Notes: generated from the letters alone by a model not told the origin. A DNA stretch of 31,346 nt from CAIKZZ01 sp036742455 (GCA_036742455.1 DAINQU010000031.1:1-31346), one strand, 5' to 3'. Positions 1 through 8,439 are shown, counted from the first letter of the stretch. Program-made: numbers and translations.

Positions 1-283
1 GCGCCGTCTCGACGGATGTCCCTGCGGGCGCCTCACCCGCCGCCACCGTCGGGTTGAGCTTGGGCAACCGCATCTCGGTCGCAGCACCGCGCGCCGTGCG
101 ACCGTGGTTCGCCGTGGCCACTTGCGGGTGATGTCGGTGCCAGTAGTACACGACCATCACGCCGATCCCGGACAACACGAGGAATGCACTGAACAGGATG
201 CGATAGGTCGCCGCGCGCCGGGCCGCGCCGGGAACGGCAATGGCATCCGCCCGCTCCCCTTTCACCGTGCCCCGCGCCGTCAC
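1..283 (-). CDS. virB10: VirB10, T4SS core-complex protein (N-terminal part, cut by window edge)
   Basis: This is the start of a VirB10/TrbI-type protein, which spans both membranes and links the inner-membrane ATPases of a type IV secretion system to the outer-membrane core. The GTG start at 283 overlaps the virB9 stop by four bases (GTGA), which supports it. A cytoplasmic stretch of about 25 residues is followed by one hydrophobic segment (about residues 29-48, from ILFSAF to VVYYW), then a periplasmic region with the start of a Pro/Ala-rich linker. This layout fits VirB10. The conserved C-terminal beta-barrel domain is outside the window, so the call rests on topology and on its position after virB9. 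No truncation other than the window edge is visible. Confidence 0.8.
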   Translation of the reverse strand, partial: MTARGTVKGERADAIAVPGAARRAATYRILFSAFLVLSGIGVMVVYYWHRHHPQVATANHGRTARGAATEMRLPKLNPTVAAGEAPAGTSVETA

Positions 284-1059
284 AGTGCACCCCGCTTCAA
301 CACGCGATCAATGGCGGGATCGATCGTGCCGTTGGCGGGCGCTACGACGCTGCGATCCAGACCTTGGTTGACCAAGCAGCCGGCGAGCCCACCGCGACGT
401 AAGGACAAGCGGCCGGCCACACGATGCACGTACACGGTGGCGCCTTCCACGTGCGTGTTGGCGAGCGACAAAGTGCCATCGCTGTTTTCCACGTAGACCG
501 CTGGCAACTCGGTGGAGCGGCCAAAGCTCAGCCGCGTCATGACCCCATCGTCCTCGGCACGGGTGGGCTTCAGATCCTTGGGTCCTGCATAGAGGTAATC
601 TTCGTTGACGACGAGCCGCGGGGCCGGTACCAAAGGCGCCGCGAGTGTGGGGGGCGCAGGCGGTGGTGGTGGCGGTGGATACTGAAATCGCACCGCATAT
701 ACGAGTTCGCCCGCTTTGGGCGCGCGCGCGACGGCTCGATAGTCGATGTAATACACGCGCCGGTCCGTCAGTATGGTGAGATTGGTGCCCGCCGAGGCCG
801 CGCGCGGTTTCAAAAACAAATGATTGCGTTCGGCCGCAGCATCCACCAAAGACGAATCGCCGGCTCCCAAATTGACGAAGTGTTCGTCCGGCGCGAACTC
901 CAGATGCACGTGATAACCCACGAACAGAGTCAACGGCAGTATCAACCCGGGCTCGTAGTCAACGTGGCGCACGCGTTCATCGTCATCGGCGCGACTGGCG
1001 AACGGTAGAGCCACCGCAGCGGCCACGGTCGTGACGATCATCCAGCGACGCCAGCTCAT
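280..1059 (-). CDS. virB9: VirB9, T4SS outer-membrane core-complex protein
   Basis: VirB9/TrbG forms the outer ring of the T4SS core complex with VirB7 and VirB10. The protein has 259 residues, close to the family size. A signal peptide (MSWRRWMIV to ASRA) leads into an N-terminal beta domain that includes YEPGLILPL. A poly-proline linker (YPPPPPPP, near residue 128) follows, then a C-terminal domain with NEDYLYAG and PAVYVEN. The ATG at 1059 overlaps the virB8 stop (ATGA). A longer reading frame to 1209 exists but would run inside virB8 and lacks the signal peptide at its start. The only cysteine of the mature protein, Cys228, lies 31 residues from the C-terminus. That is where the Agrobacterium VirB9 cysteine that bonds VirB7 lies, as far as I recall. 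Confidence 0.9.
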   Translation of the reverse strand: MSWRRWMIVTTVAAAVALPFASRADDDERVRHVDYEPGLILPLTLFVGYHVHLEFAPDEHFVNLGAGDSSLVDAAAERNHLFLKPRAASAGTNLTILTDRRVYYIDYRAVARAPKAGELVYAVRFQYPPPPPPPAPPTLAAPLVPAPRLVVNEDYLYAGPKDLKPTRAEDDGVMTRLSFGRSTELPAVYVENSDGTLSLANTHVEGATVYVHRVAGRLSLRRGGLAGCLVNQGLDRSVVAPANGTIDPAIDRVLKRGAL

Positions 1060-1766
1060 GACGCACCTCCGTGCGAATCGGTGGACGGCGCATCGATGAC
1101 CTCCGGCTCGCGCCGATACTCCAGCACTTTGAATCCAAGGGGATTGGTGGTGCGGGTTTTGAGGTCGTCGGAAGGCTTCGCGAAGGTCGAACCGATGGTC
1201 GCGACCCAATCATCGACTTTCTCCTGTGCCCCGGCGGCAGGGAGCATCGAACGATGAAAACGCACCTGCGCCACATCACCCGCCTCATCACGCTTGAGGA
1301 AGGCGATGGAACGAATCTGTACGGTGACGCGCGTACCGTCTGCGTATCGGTTCAGCGGCGAGTCCGGGTTGGACTTGGCCCACAGGTGCGCCCACGCCTC
1401 GTTCATAGCGGCCGTGTGAAACGCACCCGTCTCTTCATAGTCCGTTTCCGCAAGCGCAGCCACGTAGCGTTCGCGATGGGTGACGTATTCCGATAGCAGA
1501 TGGCGCAGCACCGCTTCGGGCAAATCCGCATCACCGACGTAGCGCGGCACGACGTCCACAATCCCGGACCCGGAATCCACCCGGACGACGTAGGGCTCGG
1601 TGCGCTTCAGCGGCAGCGCGACCACGAGTGCGGTCGCCATCAGGCCCGCCACCGTCAGCGCGCCCGCCGCGAATCCGATGGCGATGCGGACCCGGCGACG
1701 GTCGACGTGACGTTCATCACGCAGCCAGCGCTGCGCTTCCTCGAAATACAGGTCACTCTCAGCCAT
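1056..1766 (-). CDS. virB8: VirB8, T4SS inner-membrane assembly factor
   Basis: VirB8 is a bitopic inner-membrane protein that nucleates T4SS assembly. The 236-residue product matches the usual length. It has a short cytoplasmic N-terminus (MAESDLYFEEAQRW), one membrane helix at about residues 28-50, then a periplasmic domain of the NTF2-like VirB8 fold. The family's NPxG motif is visible as NPLGFKV near the C-terminus, followed by the typical tail strand. The ATG at 1766 lies eight bases inside the end of the small virB7 gene, and the stop overlaps virB9, so the genes look translationally coupled. VirB8 proteins bind VirB6, VirB9 and VirB10, all encoded next to it. Confidence 0.93.
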   Translation of the reverse strand: MAESDLYFEEAQRWLRDERHVDRRRVRIAIGFAAGALTVAGLMATALVVALPLKRTEPYVVRVDSGSGIVDVVPRYVGDADLPEAVLRHLLSEYVTHRERYVAALAETDYEETGAFHTAAMNEAWAHLWAKSNPDSPLNRYADGTRVTVQIRSIAFLKRDEAGDVAQVRFHRSMLPAAGAQEKVDDWVATIGSTFAKPSDDLKTRTTNPLGFKVLEYRREPEVIDAPSTDSHGGAS

Positions 1767-1887
1767 GGCCCACCTCCGTCGTCGGTCGATTCACCGGTTC
1801 GAACGGTCCGGAGCAAGGTTGCGGCGGTTGGTGGGTACAAGCGGCGCACCACACGGTGCACACCATCAAACAGAGGCGTAGCGTCAT
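1759..1887 (-). CDS. virB7: VirB7-like small outer-membrane lipoprotein
   Basis: A 42-codon gene sits between virB6 and virB8. It starts with ATG two bases after the virB6 stop and overlaps the virB8 start by eight bases. The product has a positively charged N-terminus, a hydrophobic core and a lipobox-like CAAC with Cys17 as the predicted lipidated residue. A mature segment reading CSGPFEPVN follows. This resembles Agrobacterium VirB7, where I recall CKGPIFPLN after the lipid cysteine. VirB7 anchors and stabilises VirB9, in Agrobacterium through a disulfide; Cys25 here is the equivalent candidate. The lipobox has Cys instead of Leu/Val at -3, which is unusual. The function is inferred from position, lipobox and the short motif; the gene is short enough to be missed by automatic callers. 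Confidence 0.85.
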   Translation of the reverse strand: MTLRLCLMVCTVWCAACTHQPPQPCSGPFEPVNRPTTEVGHG

Positions 1888-1889
1888 GA

Positions 1890-2828
1890 TCAGTTCCTCA
1901 AGGAGGGGGTGAGTGAGGGGGACGAAGCCGCTGGAAGCGGCGTGGTCAAAGCGGCATAGCCGTGGGTACCGAGGGTGCTGACCGCACGCCGCAGACCGGC
2001 AACACCACGGTCCACGACACCTTGGGTGGCCAGCGCGAACCCGCCCGACAACCGTGCCGACATCGGCATCACTTGGAGCAGCACAAGGATGATCAGACCG
2101 GCGGCCAGCGCGAGGTTCAAGGCGTCCACGGTCAGCAAGTCCCCACCACGGGCCGCTGTCTGCGCAGCGTAGGTCGACAGCAAGTCCAGTAGCAGGGCCG
2201 TGACCATCACCGTCAGCACCGACACGAGTCCGTAATGCGTGAGTTCATGGATCCACGCATCGAATAGCCGGCGCGTGGCATCAAAGAGCGTCAGCAAAAT
2301 GAACAGCGGGCCGAGCGCCAGGAGCACCGCGAGCGCTATTTTTGACAACGAAATCAGAAACAACGTGTACAAGCAGGCAAAGCCCACCAGTAAGTACACG
2401 AGGAGACCGGCGATATAGAAGCCACCGTCACCGGTGAGCAGGCTGCCTTTCCCCCACAACGTGTCCGCCACCGCACCGCCTTGCGTCCAGATCGTATCGA
2501 TGAGCGTCACCGGACTTTGCGCACCCACGAGAGCCGCAGCGAGATCGGTCGGGCCGTCGTAAAAAATCGCCATGAGCACGTCGTGATAGGCCCACAGATG
2601 CAACGCAACGCCAAAGACAATGAATAGGTTGAATATGCGCCGCACACCCTCCATGAACGGCTCTTCGATCTGACCGCGCAGATGCAGCCATCCCCAGAAC
2701 ATGACGTAGAGCACGCCTAACGTGCCCGCAACGGGTTCCAACGCACCGGCGAGGGTGGCCGCGTGGCTGCTGACGTAACTCGTCAGGCGAGCATCAAGCC
2801 ACGTCCAAAAGTCCTGGAAGAACATCAC
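1890..2828 (-). CDS. virB6: VirB6, polytopic T4SS inner-membrane protein
   Basis: VirB6/TrbL is the multi-pass channel component of the T4SS inner-membrane complex. The 312-residue product has at least five or six hydrophobic stretches (for example LGVLYVMFWGWLHL, IFNLFIVFGVALHLW, IAGLLVYLLVGFACLY, IALAVLLALGPLFILL, LVSVLTVMVTALLL and LAAGLIILVLLQV). A periplasmic loop lies in the first half and a Pro/Ser-rich cytoplasmic tail ends the protein. The segment ALGPLFI with a following aromatic-rich region is typical of the family. The start is either GTG at 2828 or the adjacent ATG at 2825; both touch the virB5 stop, so coupling holds either way. Confidence 0.92.
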   Translation of the reverse strand: MMFFQDFWTWLDARLTSYVSSHAATLAGALEPVAGTLGVLYVMFWGWLHLRGQIEEPFMEGVRRIFNLFIVFGVALHLWAYHDVLMAIFYDGPTDLAAALVGAQSPVTLIDTIWTQGGAVADTLWGKGSLLTGDGGFYIAGLLVYLLVGFACLYTLFLISLSKIALAVLLALGPLFILLTLFDATRRLFDAWIHELTHYGLVSVLTVMVTALLLDLLSTYAAQTAARGGDLLTVDALNLALAAGLIILVLLQVMPMSARLSGGFALATQGVVDRGVAGLRRAVSTLGTHGYAALTTPLPAASSPSLTPSLRN

Positions 2829-3550
2829 GGCACCGGATTCGTGGGAATGAACCGGGTGGCAAATCGGCCATGACCTTTGACGATCGCCTCTCGAGTCGCC
2901 AGATCATCGGCGTCGCGCTGCGCAGCCGCGTAGTGATCGAGGGTTGCGATCTTCGCCGTTTCGTTCTGCAGCATCGTTTGCTCTGCGCCAATACGGGCTT
3001 GGAGGTCGGCGACCGCTTTGGCGTCTGGCGCGGTTCCAATCGTCGTGATCAGTACGCTGAGTGCGGCAAAGCGATCGCTGGATCGGGCGTAGGCTTCGGA
3101 CATCATGGCTTGGCGCATCGCGATCGTTTGCCGCAGTGCCGACAAGCGCGCCACATCGGCGGGCGGTAATTGCGCTAGATCTTGGGCCGTCAGTACGGCA
3201 TTTCCTGATACATACTGATTTATGCTCGACGACAATACGCTGTAGGTGCCCGTACCCGCCGTGGTCGCCGCCAACCCTGCTGCGTCCATCGGCAGGTAAT
3301 TGCGATCGGTCGGTGTGAGCGGCAGGAGTTTTTCCATCCCGCGCCAACCGGTGAGCGCAATGCGCGTTTGTTCCATCTGTAACAATTGCAACCGCATGGA
3401 CATGAGTTGCTGTTGCCAGGCACTCATCTGCTGCACGAGTTGATTGACGGCGGCCACATCAATCACTGCAAATTGCGCCTGCGCGGGCGGTGACAAGGCA
3501 TAGGCGCTCAGGGCGATGAACGCGGCCACGATGGACGTACGGGGGGTCAT
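2825..3550 (-). CDS. virB5: VirB5, minor pilin/adhesin of the T4SS
   Basis: VirB5 proteins are exported and sit at the tip of the T pilus, where they help contact recipient cells. The 241-residue product starts with a clear signal peptide (MTPRTSIVAAFIALSAYALSPPAQAQ) and then a long alpha-helical region, beginning QFAVIDVAAVNQLVQQ and running through Gln- and Met-rich helices. This is the usual VirB5/TraC layout. The ATG at 3550 overlaps the virB4 stop (ATGA 3547-3550). An in-frame upstream ATG would add 15 residues before the signal peptide and lies inside virB4, so it is less likely. Confidence 0.88.
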   Translation of the reverse strand: MTPRTSIVAAFIALSAYALSPPAQAQFAVIDVAAVNQLVQQMSAWQQQLMSMRLQLLQMEQTRIALTGWRGMEKLLPLTPTDRNYLPMDAAGLAATTAGTGTYSVLSSSINQYVSGNAVLTAQDLAQLPPADVARLSALRQTIAMRQAMMSEAYARSSDRFAALSVLITTIGTAPDAKAVADLQARIGAEQTMLQNETAKIATLDHYAAAQRDADDLATREAIVKGHGRFATRFIPTNPVP

Positions 3551-5979
3551 GGGGAGTTCTCCTCTGTATCGGGGGAAATGAAGTAGTGCAGCCACTGCGA
3601 CGCACTGGCGCCGTATTTCTCCATCAGCGCGCGCACTTCATCGACGGTCGCAGTGCGACCGGAGATCACGCGCAGTTCATCCTCGAGGCCTCGCAGGTCG
3701 AGTTCGGCCACCACGGCGTCGCGGCCTTGGCGTATCAAAAAGCGTCGGGAGCCGGGCGTCAGTTCGGTGCGCAACAGTTGGTATTCGCGCTCACTCAAGC
3801 CCATGCCCTCGACATAGTCGTTCAGCGCGGCATCCGGGTTTGGGAATAGAATTTTGGTGGGTGTCTGTTCCACCAAGGACCGCGCGACGCGGCTGTGCAA
3901 AATGTCGTTCGGGCTCTGAGTCGCAAAGGCCATCACCCCGTTGCGCTTGCGCCAGGTTTTCGTCCCATCAGCGGCCAGTTCCGCAAATTCGTCACTGCCG
4001 ATCAGTTTCGAGAACTCATCGATCCATGCCACGAGCGGACGTCCATCGAGCAGCCCGTCGATGCGTTCAAATAGATACGCGGTGAGCGGTGCCCGAACGA
4101 GCGGATCTTGCAATATCTCGGTCATGTCGAAACCAATGAGCCGGGAAGCCTGCAGCTGACCACCGATCGCATCGGTCGGTGCATCGAATGCCCAAGCCAG
4201 CGGGCCACCGGCGCTCTCGCACCACGGCCGAAGTCGGGCGTGCGGACCATCGAGATTGGTGGGATCCAAGAATTCGAGCAGTCGTGAGAGACGACGGGCG
4301 TGCGGCGGAAGTGCCAACAGACCGACGAGCGCGTCGTCTAACTCGGCCTCGTCTCGAACCGATACGCCGCGCCCTGCACGCTCAATCAGCATCAGCAACC
4401 AGCGACGCAAGAACGCCCGCTCGCGTTCTCCCTCGCCGATCTGCAGCGGATTGCAACCGGTGGTCTGACCGCGCCGCAGGGGCAGATACACCCCGTCTAA
4501 CGCGCGAACCAACACCTCGAGTCCACAATCTTTGTCGAAAAGCACCTGCGTCGCGCCATTCGCGTCGAGCAGGCAGACCAGGAAGCCAATGAAAACGGTC
4601 TTTCCCGATCCCGTCGGACCGCAGACAAAGGTATGCCCGGTATCGCGACGCGAACCGCCGCTCGGGTCACGCGGATCGCTGGCATGCAGCGAAAAGTGAT
4701 ACAGCGTTCCCGCCCGGGTGCGAAGTTGGGCCAAGGAACGGCCCCAATGATTACCCTCCGCGCGCCCGCTCGGATAATCGTGCATCGGCGCCATGGCCGC
4801 GAAGTTGCGACTGGTGATCGGCGCGACGCGGGGGCGTTCGCTGACATTGCCCGGCAATTGAGCCCAGAAAGCCGGCGCGACGGCAAAGTCCTCGCGCGCG
4901 GTGATACAACCAACGTCGGCGAGCAGCGAGCGCGCCCGGGCGACGGATTCCTGCAAACGCGCCACACGCTGCAGTGGCGCGTCGTCCGATGTAAACGGCT
5001 CGGTCATTATCTGCAGACTGAGATGATGGTCGCCCATGACAAATTCGCCACTCGCGAGGGCATCGATCGCGGTGCGTAACGCGACGACTTGCGAAACCGC
5101 GGCGTCGCCTGCATTGCCCAGTCGATGGGCCTGACGATCCAGCAGGCCGAGTGCTGTGTTGCGCCCGAGGAACGTGAAGCTCTGCGTCAAGACGAGTGGA
5201 AATGGCGCGGCGAGCAGCGCATCGAGCATCCCGACGTGTGTCGGCGTCGGGTATTCCTTCAAGCCAAGGAACGCGCCGAGACGCGACGCTGTCGGTAAGC
5301 GGTACTCGAGGGTCTCCCAGCCAAATAAGAGGCGACTGGTGCCGAGTGCGCGGGCCACCGGGGTGCCGGTCACCGGGATGGGCTGGCGTTCCCCATTGAC
5401 GAGGCGAGCCAAGAATTCGAGCAGGCGCGAATAACGATGCCCGGCCCTCGTATACACCGCCAACGCAGTCGGCTCGTAACTTGAAAGGCTGGCCTCGATG
5501 GTCTTCGAGAGATTCGCCATATAGGCAAGAGCGGCGGCGAGTTCGTCGGACTGCTCGGCCTTACGTCGTCGCGGCGTGTAACGCGTGAGGCCGGAGGGCT
5601 TGTAGACCACACTCAGATACAAATCATTGCTCATCAAGGCCTGACGCGACAGACGCACGCGATAGCGTCCGGCAACGCGTGCACCGAAACCACTCCTCGG
5701 CTCCTCCACATCGAGGGGGTTCGCCCGATCGCGGATAACGTGCGTCCACAGCGAGACCTCTGGCGTCGCAATGTTGCGCAGGAAAACGTTCAGTCGCTCG
5801 TGCGCGCCGGCCATGTCTGCGTCGGTAAGGCATTCGAACGCACGGCCGCCCAATTTCCAGGCGGTGAGATACGCACCGCCGTCCAGGCTCAGCACGGTAG
5901 GCGCGACGTGTAATCGATACGGGACGGCGATGGCGATCGGTACCGTATCGTGATTGGGGTGGGGGGCTGGGTTTAGCAT
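3547..5979 (-). CDS. virB4: VirB4, T4SS ATPase
   Basis: VirB4 is the largest and most conserved T4SS ATPase; it powers pilus biogenesis and substrate passage at the inner membrane. The 810-residue length is typical. The N-terminal CagE/TrbE-VirB domain covers roughly residues 1-430. The C-terminal RecA-like domain has Walker A GPTGSGKT at about residues 453-460, Walker B LVAWIDEF near residue 650, and a downstream ATQSPNDIL motif characteristic of VirB4. A cysteine-rich or membrane N-terminal extension as in VirB3-VirB4 fusions is absent; VirB3 is separate. The ATG at 5979 lies seven bases inside the end of virB3. No disruption is seen. Confidence 0.96.
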   Translation of the reverse strand: MLNPAPHPNHDTVPIAIAVPYRLHVAPTVLSLDGGAYLTAWKLGGRAFECLTDADMAGAHERLNVFLRNIATPEVSLWTHVIRDRANPLDVEEPRSGFGARVAGRYRVRLSRQALMSNDLYLSVVYKPSGLTRYTPRRRKAEQSDELAAALAYMANLSKTIEASLSSYEPTALAVYTRAGHRYSRLLEFLARLVNGERQPIPVTGTPVARALGTSRLLFGWETLEYRLPTASRLGAFLGLKEYPTPTHVGMLDALLAAPFPLVLTQSFTFLGRNTALGLLDRQAHRLGNAGDAAVSQVVALRTAIDALASGEFVMGDHHLSLQIMTEPFTSDDAPLQRVARLQESVARARSLLADVGCITAREDFAVAPAFWAQLPGNVSERPRVAPITSRNFAAMAPMHDYPSGRAEGNHWGRSLAQLRTRAGTLYHFSLHASDPRDPSGGSRRDTGHTFVCGPTGSGKTVFIGFLVCLLDANGATQVLFDKDCGLEVLVRALDGVYLPLRRGQTTGCNPLQIGEGERERAFLRRWLLMLIERAGRGVSVRDEAELDDALVGLLALPPHARRLSRLLEFLDPTNLDGPHARLRPWCESAGGPLAWAFDAPTDAIGGQLQASRLIGFDMTEILQDPLVRAPLTAYLFERIDGLLDGRPLVAWIDEFSKLIGSDEFAELAADGTKTWRKRNGVMAFATQSPNDILHSRVARSLVEQTPTKILFPNPDAALNDYVEGMGLSEREYQLLRTELTPGSRRFLIRQGRDAVVAELDLRGLEDELRVISGRTATVDEVRALMEKYGASASQWLHYFISPDTEENSP

Positions 5980-6344
5980 GCCGCGTCACCGATCACTGCA
6001 ATGAACGGCGCTGCGCCGCGGGCTGTCTCGGAGCCGAACGGGCCGTAAGCCAGGGCCGACCACGGCGTCGCGCGACCGCCCGCCGCCCGCGCCCGCACCA
6101 ACGCCCACACCTTGAGCAACTCGAAGAAGCGCGGTTCGGATGCCGACAGCACCCAAACGAAGGCATGTATGGGCAGCGCTGCAACCAGACTGAGCAAGTT
6201 ACGTGTCAGCAGGAACAACTCGAGCGTGACGAGCGCGTTGACCAGCAATGCGGCGTAGGGCACGCCAAATCGCAGGGCTGGGCGCGTGACGCCGACGAAC
6301 AAGAGGTCCGTGCCGACCGCTGAGCGTTGGGCGGGCGCATTCAT
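5973..6344 (-). CDS. virB3: VirB3, small T4SS inner-membrane protein
   Basis: VirB3 is a small inner-membrane protein that works with VirB4 in pilus assembly. The product has 123 residues. It begins with the family-like segment LLFVGVTRPALRFGVPY, then a long hydrophobic region of about 45 residues that can form one or two membrane helices, then a basic cytoplasmic tail. It is followed directly by virB4 with a seven-base overlap and is preceded by virB2 with one base between. The size, the N-terminal GVTRPA motif and its place between virB2 and virB4 identify it. Confidence 0.9.
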   Translation of the reverse strand: MNAPAQRSAVGTDLLFVGVTRPALRFGVPYAALLVNALVTLELFLLTRNLLSLVAALPIHAFVWVLSASEPRFFELLKVWALVRARAAGGRATPWSALAYGPFGSETARGAAPFIAVIGDAAC

Positions 6345-6345
6345 G

Positions 6346-6633
6346 TCACACCCCGCCGAGAGTGCGGACCCAGGTCACGACCTGTGGCGCGCCGAACACC
6401 AGCAAGATGCCCATCGCACCGCCGAGGGCCCATCCCCAGCTGATGCGGTTAAACCAAGCGGCCACGCCGAGCGCCATCACGGCGATGACGGCCACTGGGG
6501 TGAGTGTCGTGAGTAGGTCGGTCTGAAAGGCGGTCGCGCCCGTGGAGAACGGACTGGTTTGGGCAAACGCCGGGGCGGCCACCAGCGCGAGCACTGGGAT
6601 GGCACGGGTCACTATGGGTCGAGTCTTCATCAT
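6346..6633 (-). CDS. virB2: VirB2, major T-pilin
   Basis: VirB2/TrbC pilins are processed in the inner membrane and polymerise into the conjugative pilus. The 95-residue precursor has a signal peptide ending near AAPAFAQ, then a short periplasmic stretch. Two hydrophobic helices follow (LTPVAVIAVMALGVAAW and WALGGAMGILLVFGAP), separated by a short polar turn with NRISWG. This is the classic VirB2 hairpin. The ATG at 6633 has a GGAGGA ribosome site five bases upstream; a second in-frame ATG follows at once. A longer start 21 codons upstream has no signal-peptide logic. It is the first gene of the visible operon. Confidence 0.92.
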   Translation of the reverse strand: MMKTRPIVTRAIPVLALVAAPAFAQTSPFSTGATAFQTDLLTTLTPVAVIAVMALGVAAWFNRISWGWALGGAMGILLVFGAPQVVTWVRTLGGV

Positions 6634-6792
6634 CGTCTTCCTCCGTGGTTGGGAGGGAGAGAATCCACCCGTCAGCGCAGGCACCGTGAGCGGCATATTT
6701 GGTGCGTTTCGCTGGATATCGGTCTTGCTTCTGATCTTCTCGACGGGTATCGCGCGCGCGTTTACCCTGCAGAGCTACTTATGGGAGATCCG
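6634..6792. promoter_or_regulatory. Divergent intergenic region between the virB operon and the exonuclease gene
   Basis: The 159 bases between virB2 (leftward) and the exonuclease gene (rightward) must hold the virB promoter unless transcription comes from further away. A weak rightward match (TTGCTT at 6725-6730, 17-base spacer, TATCGC at 6748-6753) is visible. I see no convincing leftward sigma-70 pair and no strong operator palindrome. Confidence 0.4.
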
Positions 6793-7707
6793 ATGAACAC
6801 AGTCGATCCAGCGGCCCTCGAGGCCGCCGCAGCCCTACTCGCGTCGCATCCGGATTTCCGGGTTATTCGACGATTGGCGATCCGCCAGGAATTTGGGCCT
6901 CCGGCGACGGGAGAAACCGCGCACGCGGTCGTGGTTGATACCGAGACCACGGGTCGGTTCGACACCGATGCAATGATCGAGATTGCGCTGTTGCGCTTTG
7001 AGTACGAGACCGCGACAGGTCGTATCACTCGCATAGTTGATACATACTCAGGATTGGAAGACCCCGGCTTTCCCATCCCGCCGGAATCCACGGAAATCCA
7101 CGGCATCACAGACGCGATGGTCAGCGGCCAGCGCATTGACGATGCGCGGGTCGCGGAGGTGGTATCGGGAGCCACGCTCGTGATTGCCCATAACGCCGCG
7201 TTTGATCGTCCGTTTCTGGAGCGTCGACTGGACGTCTTCGAAACCTTGCCGTTCGCCTGCTCGCACGCGCAGATCGCCTGGAGCGCCGAGGCGGTGCGGG
7301 GCACGAAGTTGGAATATCTGGGTTTTCTCTACGGCTTTTTTTACGACGCGCATCGCTCAGAAATCGACTGTCGGGCGTTGCTGGAGATACTGGCCCGACC
7401 GTTGCCGGTATCGGGCGCGACTGGGTTGTGGCGCCTTCTCGAAGCGTCATCGGAACCCCTACTCCGCCTGTGGGCCACGGGCTCCGCGTTTGAGACGAAA
7501 GATCTGTTACGCGAGCGGGGCTACCGGTGGGACGCTCCGTCGCGCTGTTGGTCCCGCATCGTGACCAAGGAGGCTGCGAAAGCGGAAAGCGAGTGGCTCA
7601 AGGCCGAGGTGTACCGCGGTCGCGCAGCGCAGATCGATGTCGAAGTGCTCGACGCCCGTGTGAGATTTTCCCATCGTCCCGGACCGCGCAAGGCGAAGGT
7701 CATCTAA
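6793..7707 (+). CDS. DEDDh 3'-5' exonuclease of the DnaQ/epsilon type, plasmid-borne
   Basis: This predicted 3'-5' exonuclease resembles the epsilon proofreading subunit of DNA polymerase III. With the ATG at 6793 it has 304 residues. The start is backed by GGGAG five bases upstream; an in-frame ATG at 6781 is possible. Exo I is VVDTETTG with Asp49 and Glu51. Exo II is IAHNAAFDRPF with Asp138. Exo III is H187-R-S-E-I-D192, giving the full DEDDh set. A C-terminal region (about residues 245-304) with LRERGYRWD and CWSRIV is typical of stand-alone versions found on plasmids and resembles DUF5710-like strand repeats; the next gene encodes a true DUF5710 domain. The biological role on plasmids is unknown: repair, replication fidelity or processing of transferred strands are all possible. 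Confidence 0.88.
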   Translation: MNTVDPAALEAAAALLASHPDFRVIRRLAIRQEFGPPATGETAHAVVVDTETTGRFDTDAMIEIALLRFEYETATGRITRIVDTYSGLEDPGFPIPPESTEIHGITDAMVSGQRIDDARVAEVVSGATLVIAHNAAFDRPFLERRLDVFETLPFACSHAQIAWSAEAVRGTKLEYLGFLYGFFYDAHRSEIDCRALLEILARPLPVSGATGLWRLLEASSEPLLRLWATGSAFETKDLLRERGYRWDAPSRCWSRIVTKEAAKAESEWLKAEVYRGRAAQIDVEVLDARVRFSHRPGPRKAKVI

Positions 7708-7818
7708 GAATCTTAGGGGACCTACGAGTTTTTGCACAAAAAGGGCAATTATTCGACAGACGGTTTGACCGCGACCCGTTGCACACTCACTGGACCTTGT
7801 CGGTAGGTGGAGTGTGCC

Positions 7819-8439
7819 GTGCGACGATTGGATCTCGATGTGCCTTTTGCAGAGCGCGATCGTGCGCGCCGCCTCGGTGCGCGCTGGGATGCGGAGCGGC
7901 AGCGTTGGTATGTGCCGCCCGATACGGATCCGACACCGTTACTGGGATGGTCGCGGGCCAGTGCGAGCGTGAACGCCCGCGCGCACAGCTACCTTCTGCT
8001 CGAGACGCGTCACACCTGCGAGCATTGCGCCGGTGAGGCGCGCGTGCACGGGATTGTTCTTCCCGCCGGACACGAGGTTCGGATGTTGGGTGACGGGCCC
8101 GGCGAGGACGAGTGGGAACGATCCGACGATCCCACGCTGTTGTCCTTCGTGACGAGCCTGGATGTCTCGGTGGCGCAGCGCTTACGGCAAGTGTCGTTCT
8201 TCTACCGCCAACGCTCGGCGTTTTTCGGATCCGTGCCTTACTTTTACAACCACTGCGATCAGTGCGGTGGCTGTCTGAGCGAACACGCACTCTTCGGTAC
8301 GCCGGGTTTCGGTTTCGATGTTCTGAGTGACGGCGAGGCGCGGGCGATCGATGTGACCACGGTGTATGCCGGCTTTGCCGGTTGCGCTGAGCACTTTTCG
8401 TACGGCGTCAGTTTCTTGGATGCCATGCATCATCGATGA
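7819..8439 (+). CDS. DUF5710-domain protein with cysteine cluster
   Basis: The product of 206 residues starts with a DUF5710 domain (LDVPFAERDRARRLGARWD, then RWYVP), a small module common in plasmid and ICE proteins such as primases and topoisomerases. The middle has CEHC and the second half has CDQCGGC, which look like two halves of a zinc-binding site. The C-terminal half is otherwise unlike anything I recognise. The chosen GTG at 7819 has GGTGGAG about six bases upstream; an in-frame GTG at 7807 has none. It lies between the exonuclease and the replication origin, so a role in plasmid DNA metabolism is a guess from context. Confidence 0.75.
   Translation: MRRLDLDVPFAERDRARRLGARWDAERQRWYVPPDTDPTPLLGWSRASASVNARAHSYLLLETRHTCEHCAGEARVHGIVLPAGHEVRMLGDGPGEDEWERSDDPTLLSFVTSLDVSVAQRLRQVSFFYRQRSAFFGSVPYFYNHCDQCGGCLSEHALFGTPGFGFDVLSDGEARAIDVTTVYAGFAGCAEHFSYGVSFLDAMHHR

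Noticed and set aside
424..1008. Long plus-strand frames opposite the virB genes
   Set aside because: They lie antisense to well-supported genes and their products are Arg/His-rich without recognisable domains, typical shadows in high-GC DNA.
7730..7738. TTTTGCACA, a match to the DnaA-box consensus
   Set aside because: It is a single site about 850 bases from the iterons, between two genes, and lies in a TTTTTG-CA-CAAAAA palindrome; a chance match is likely.
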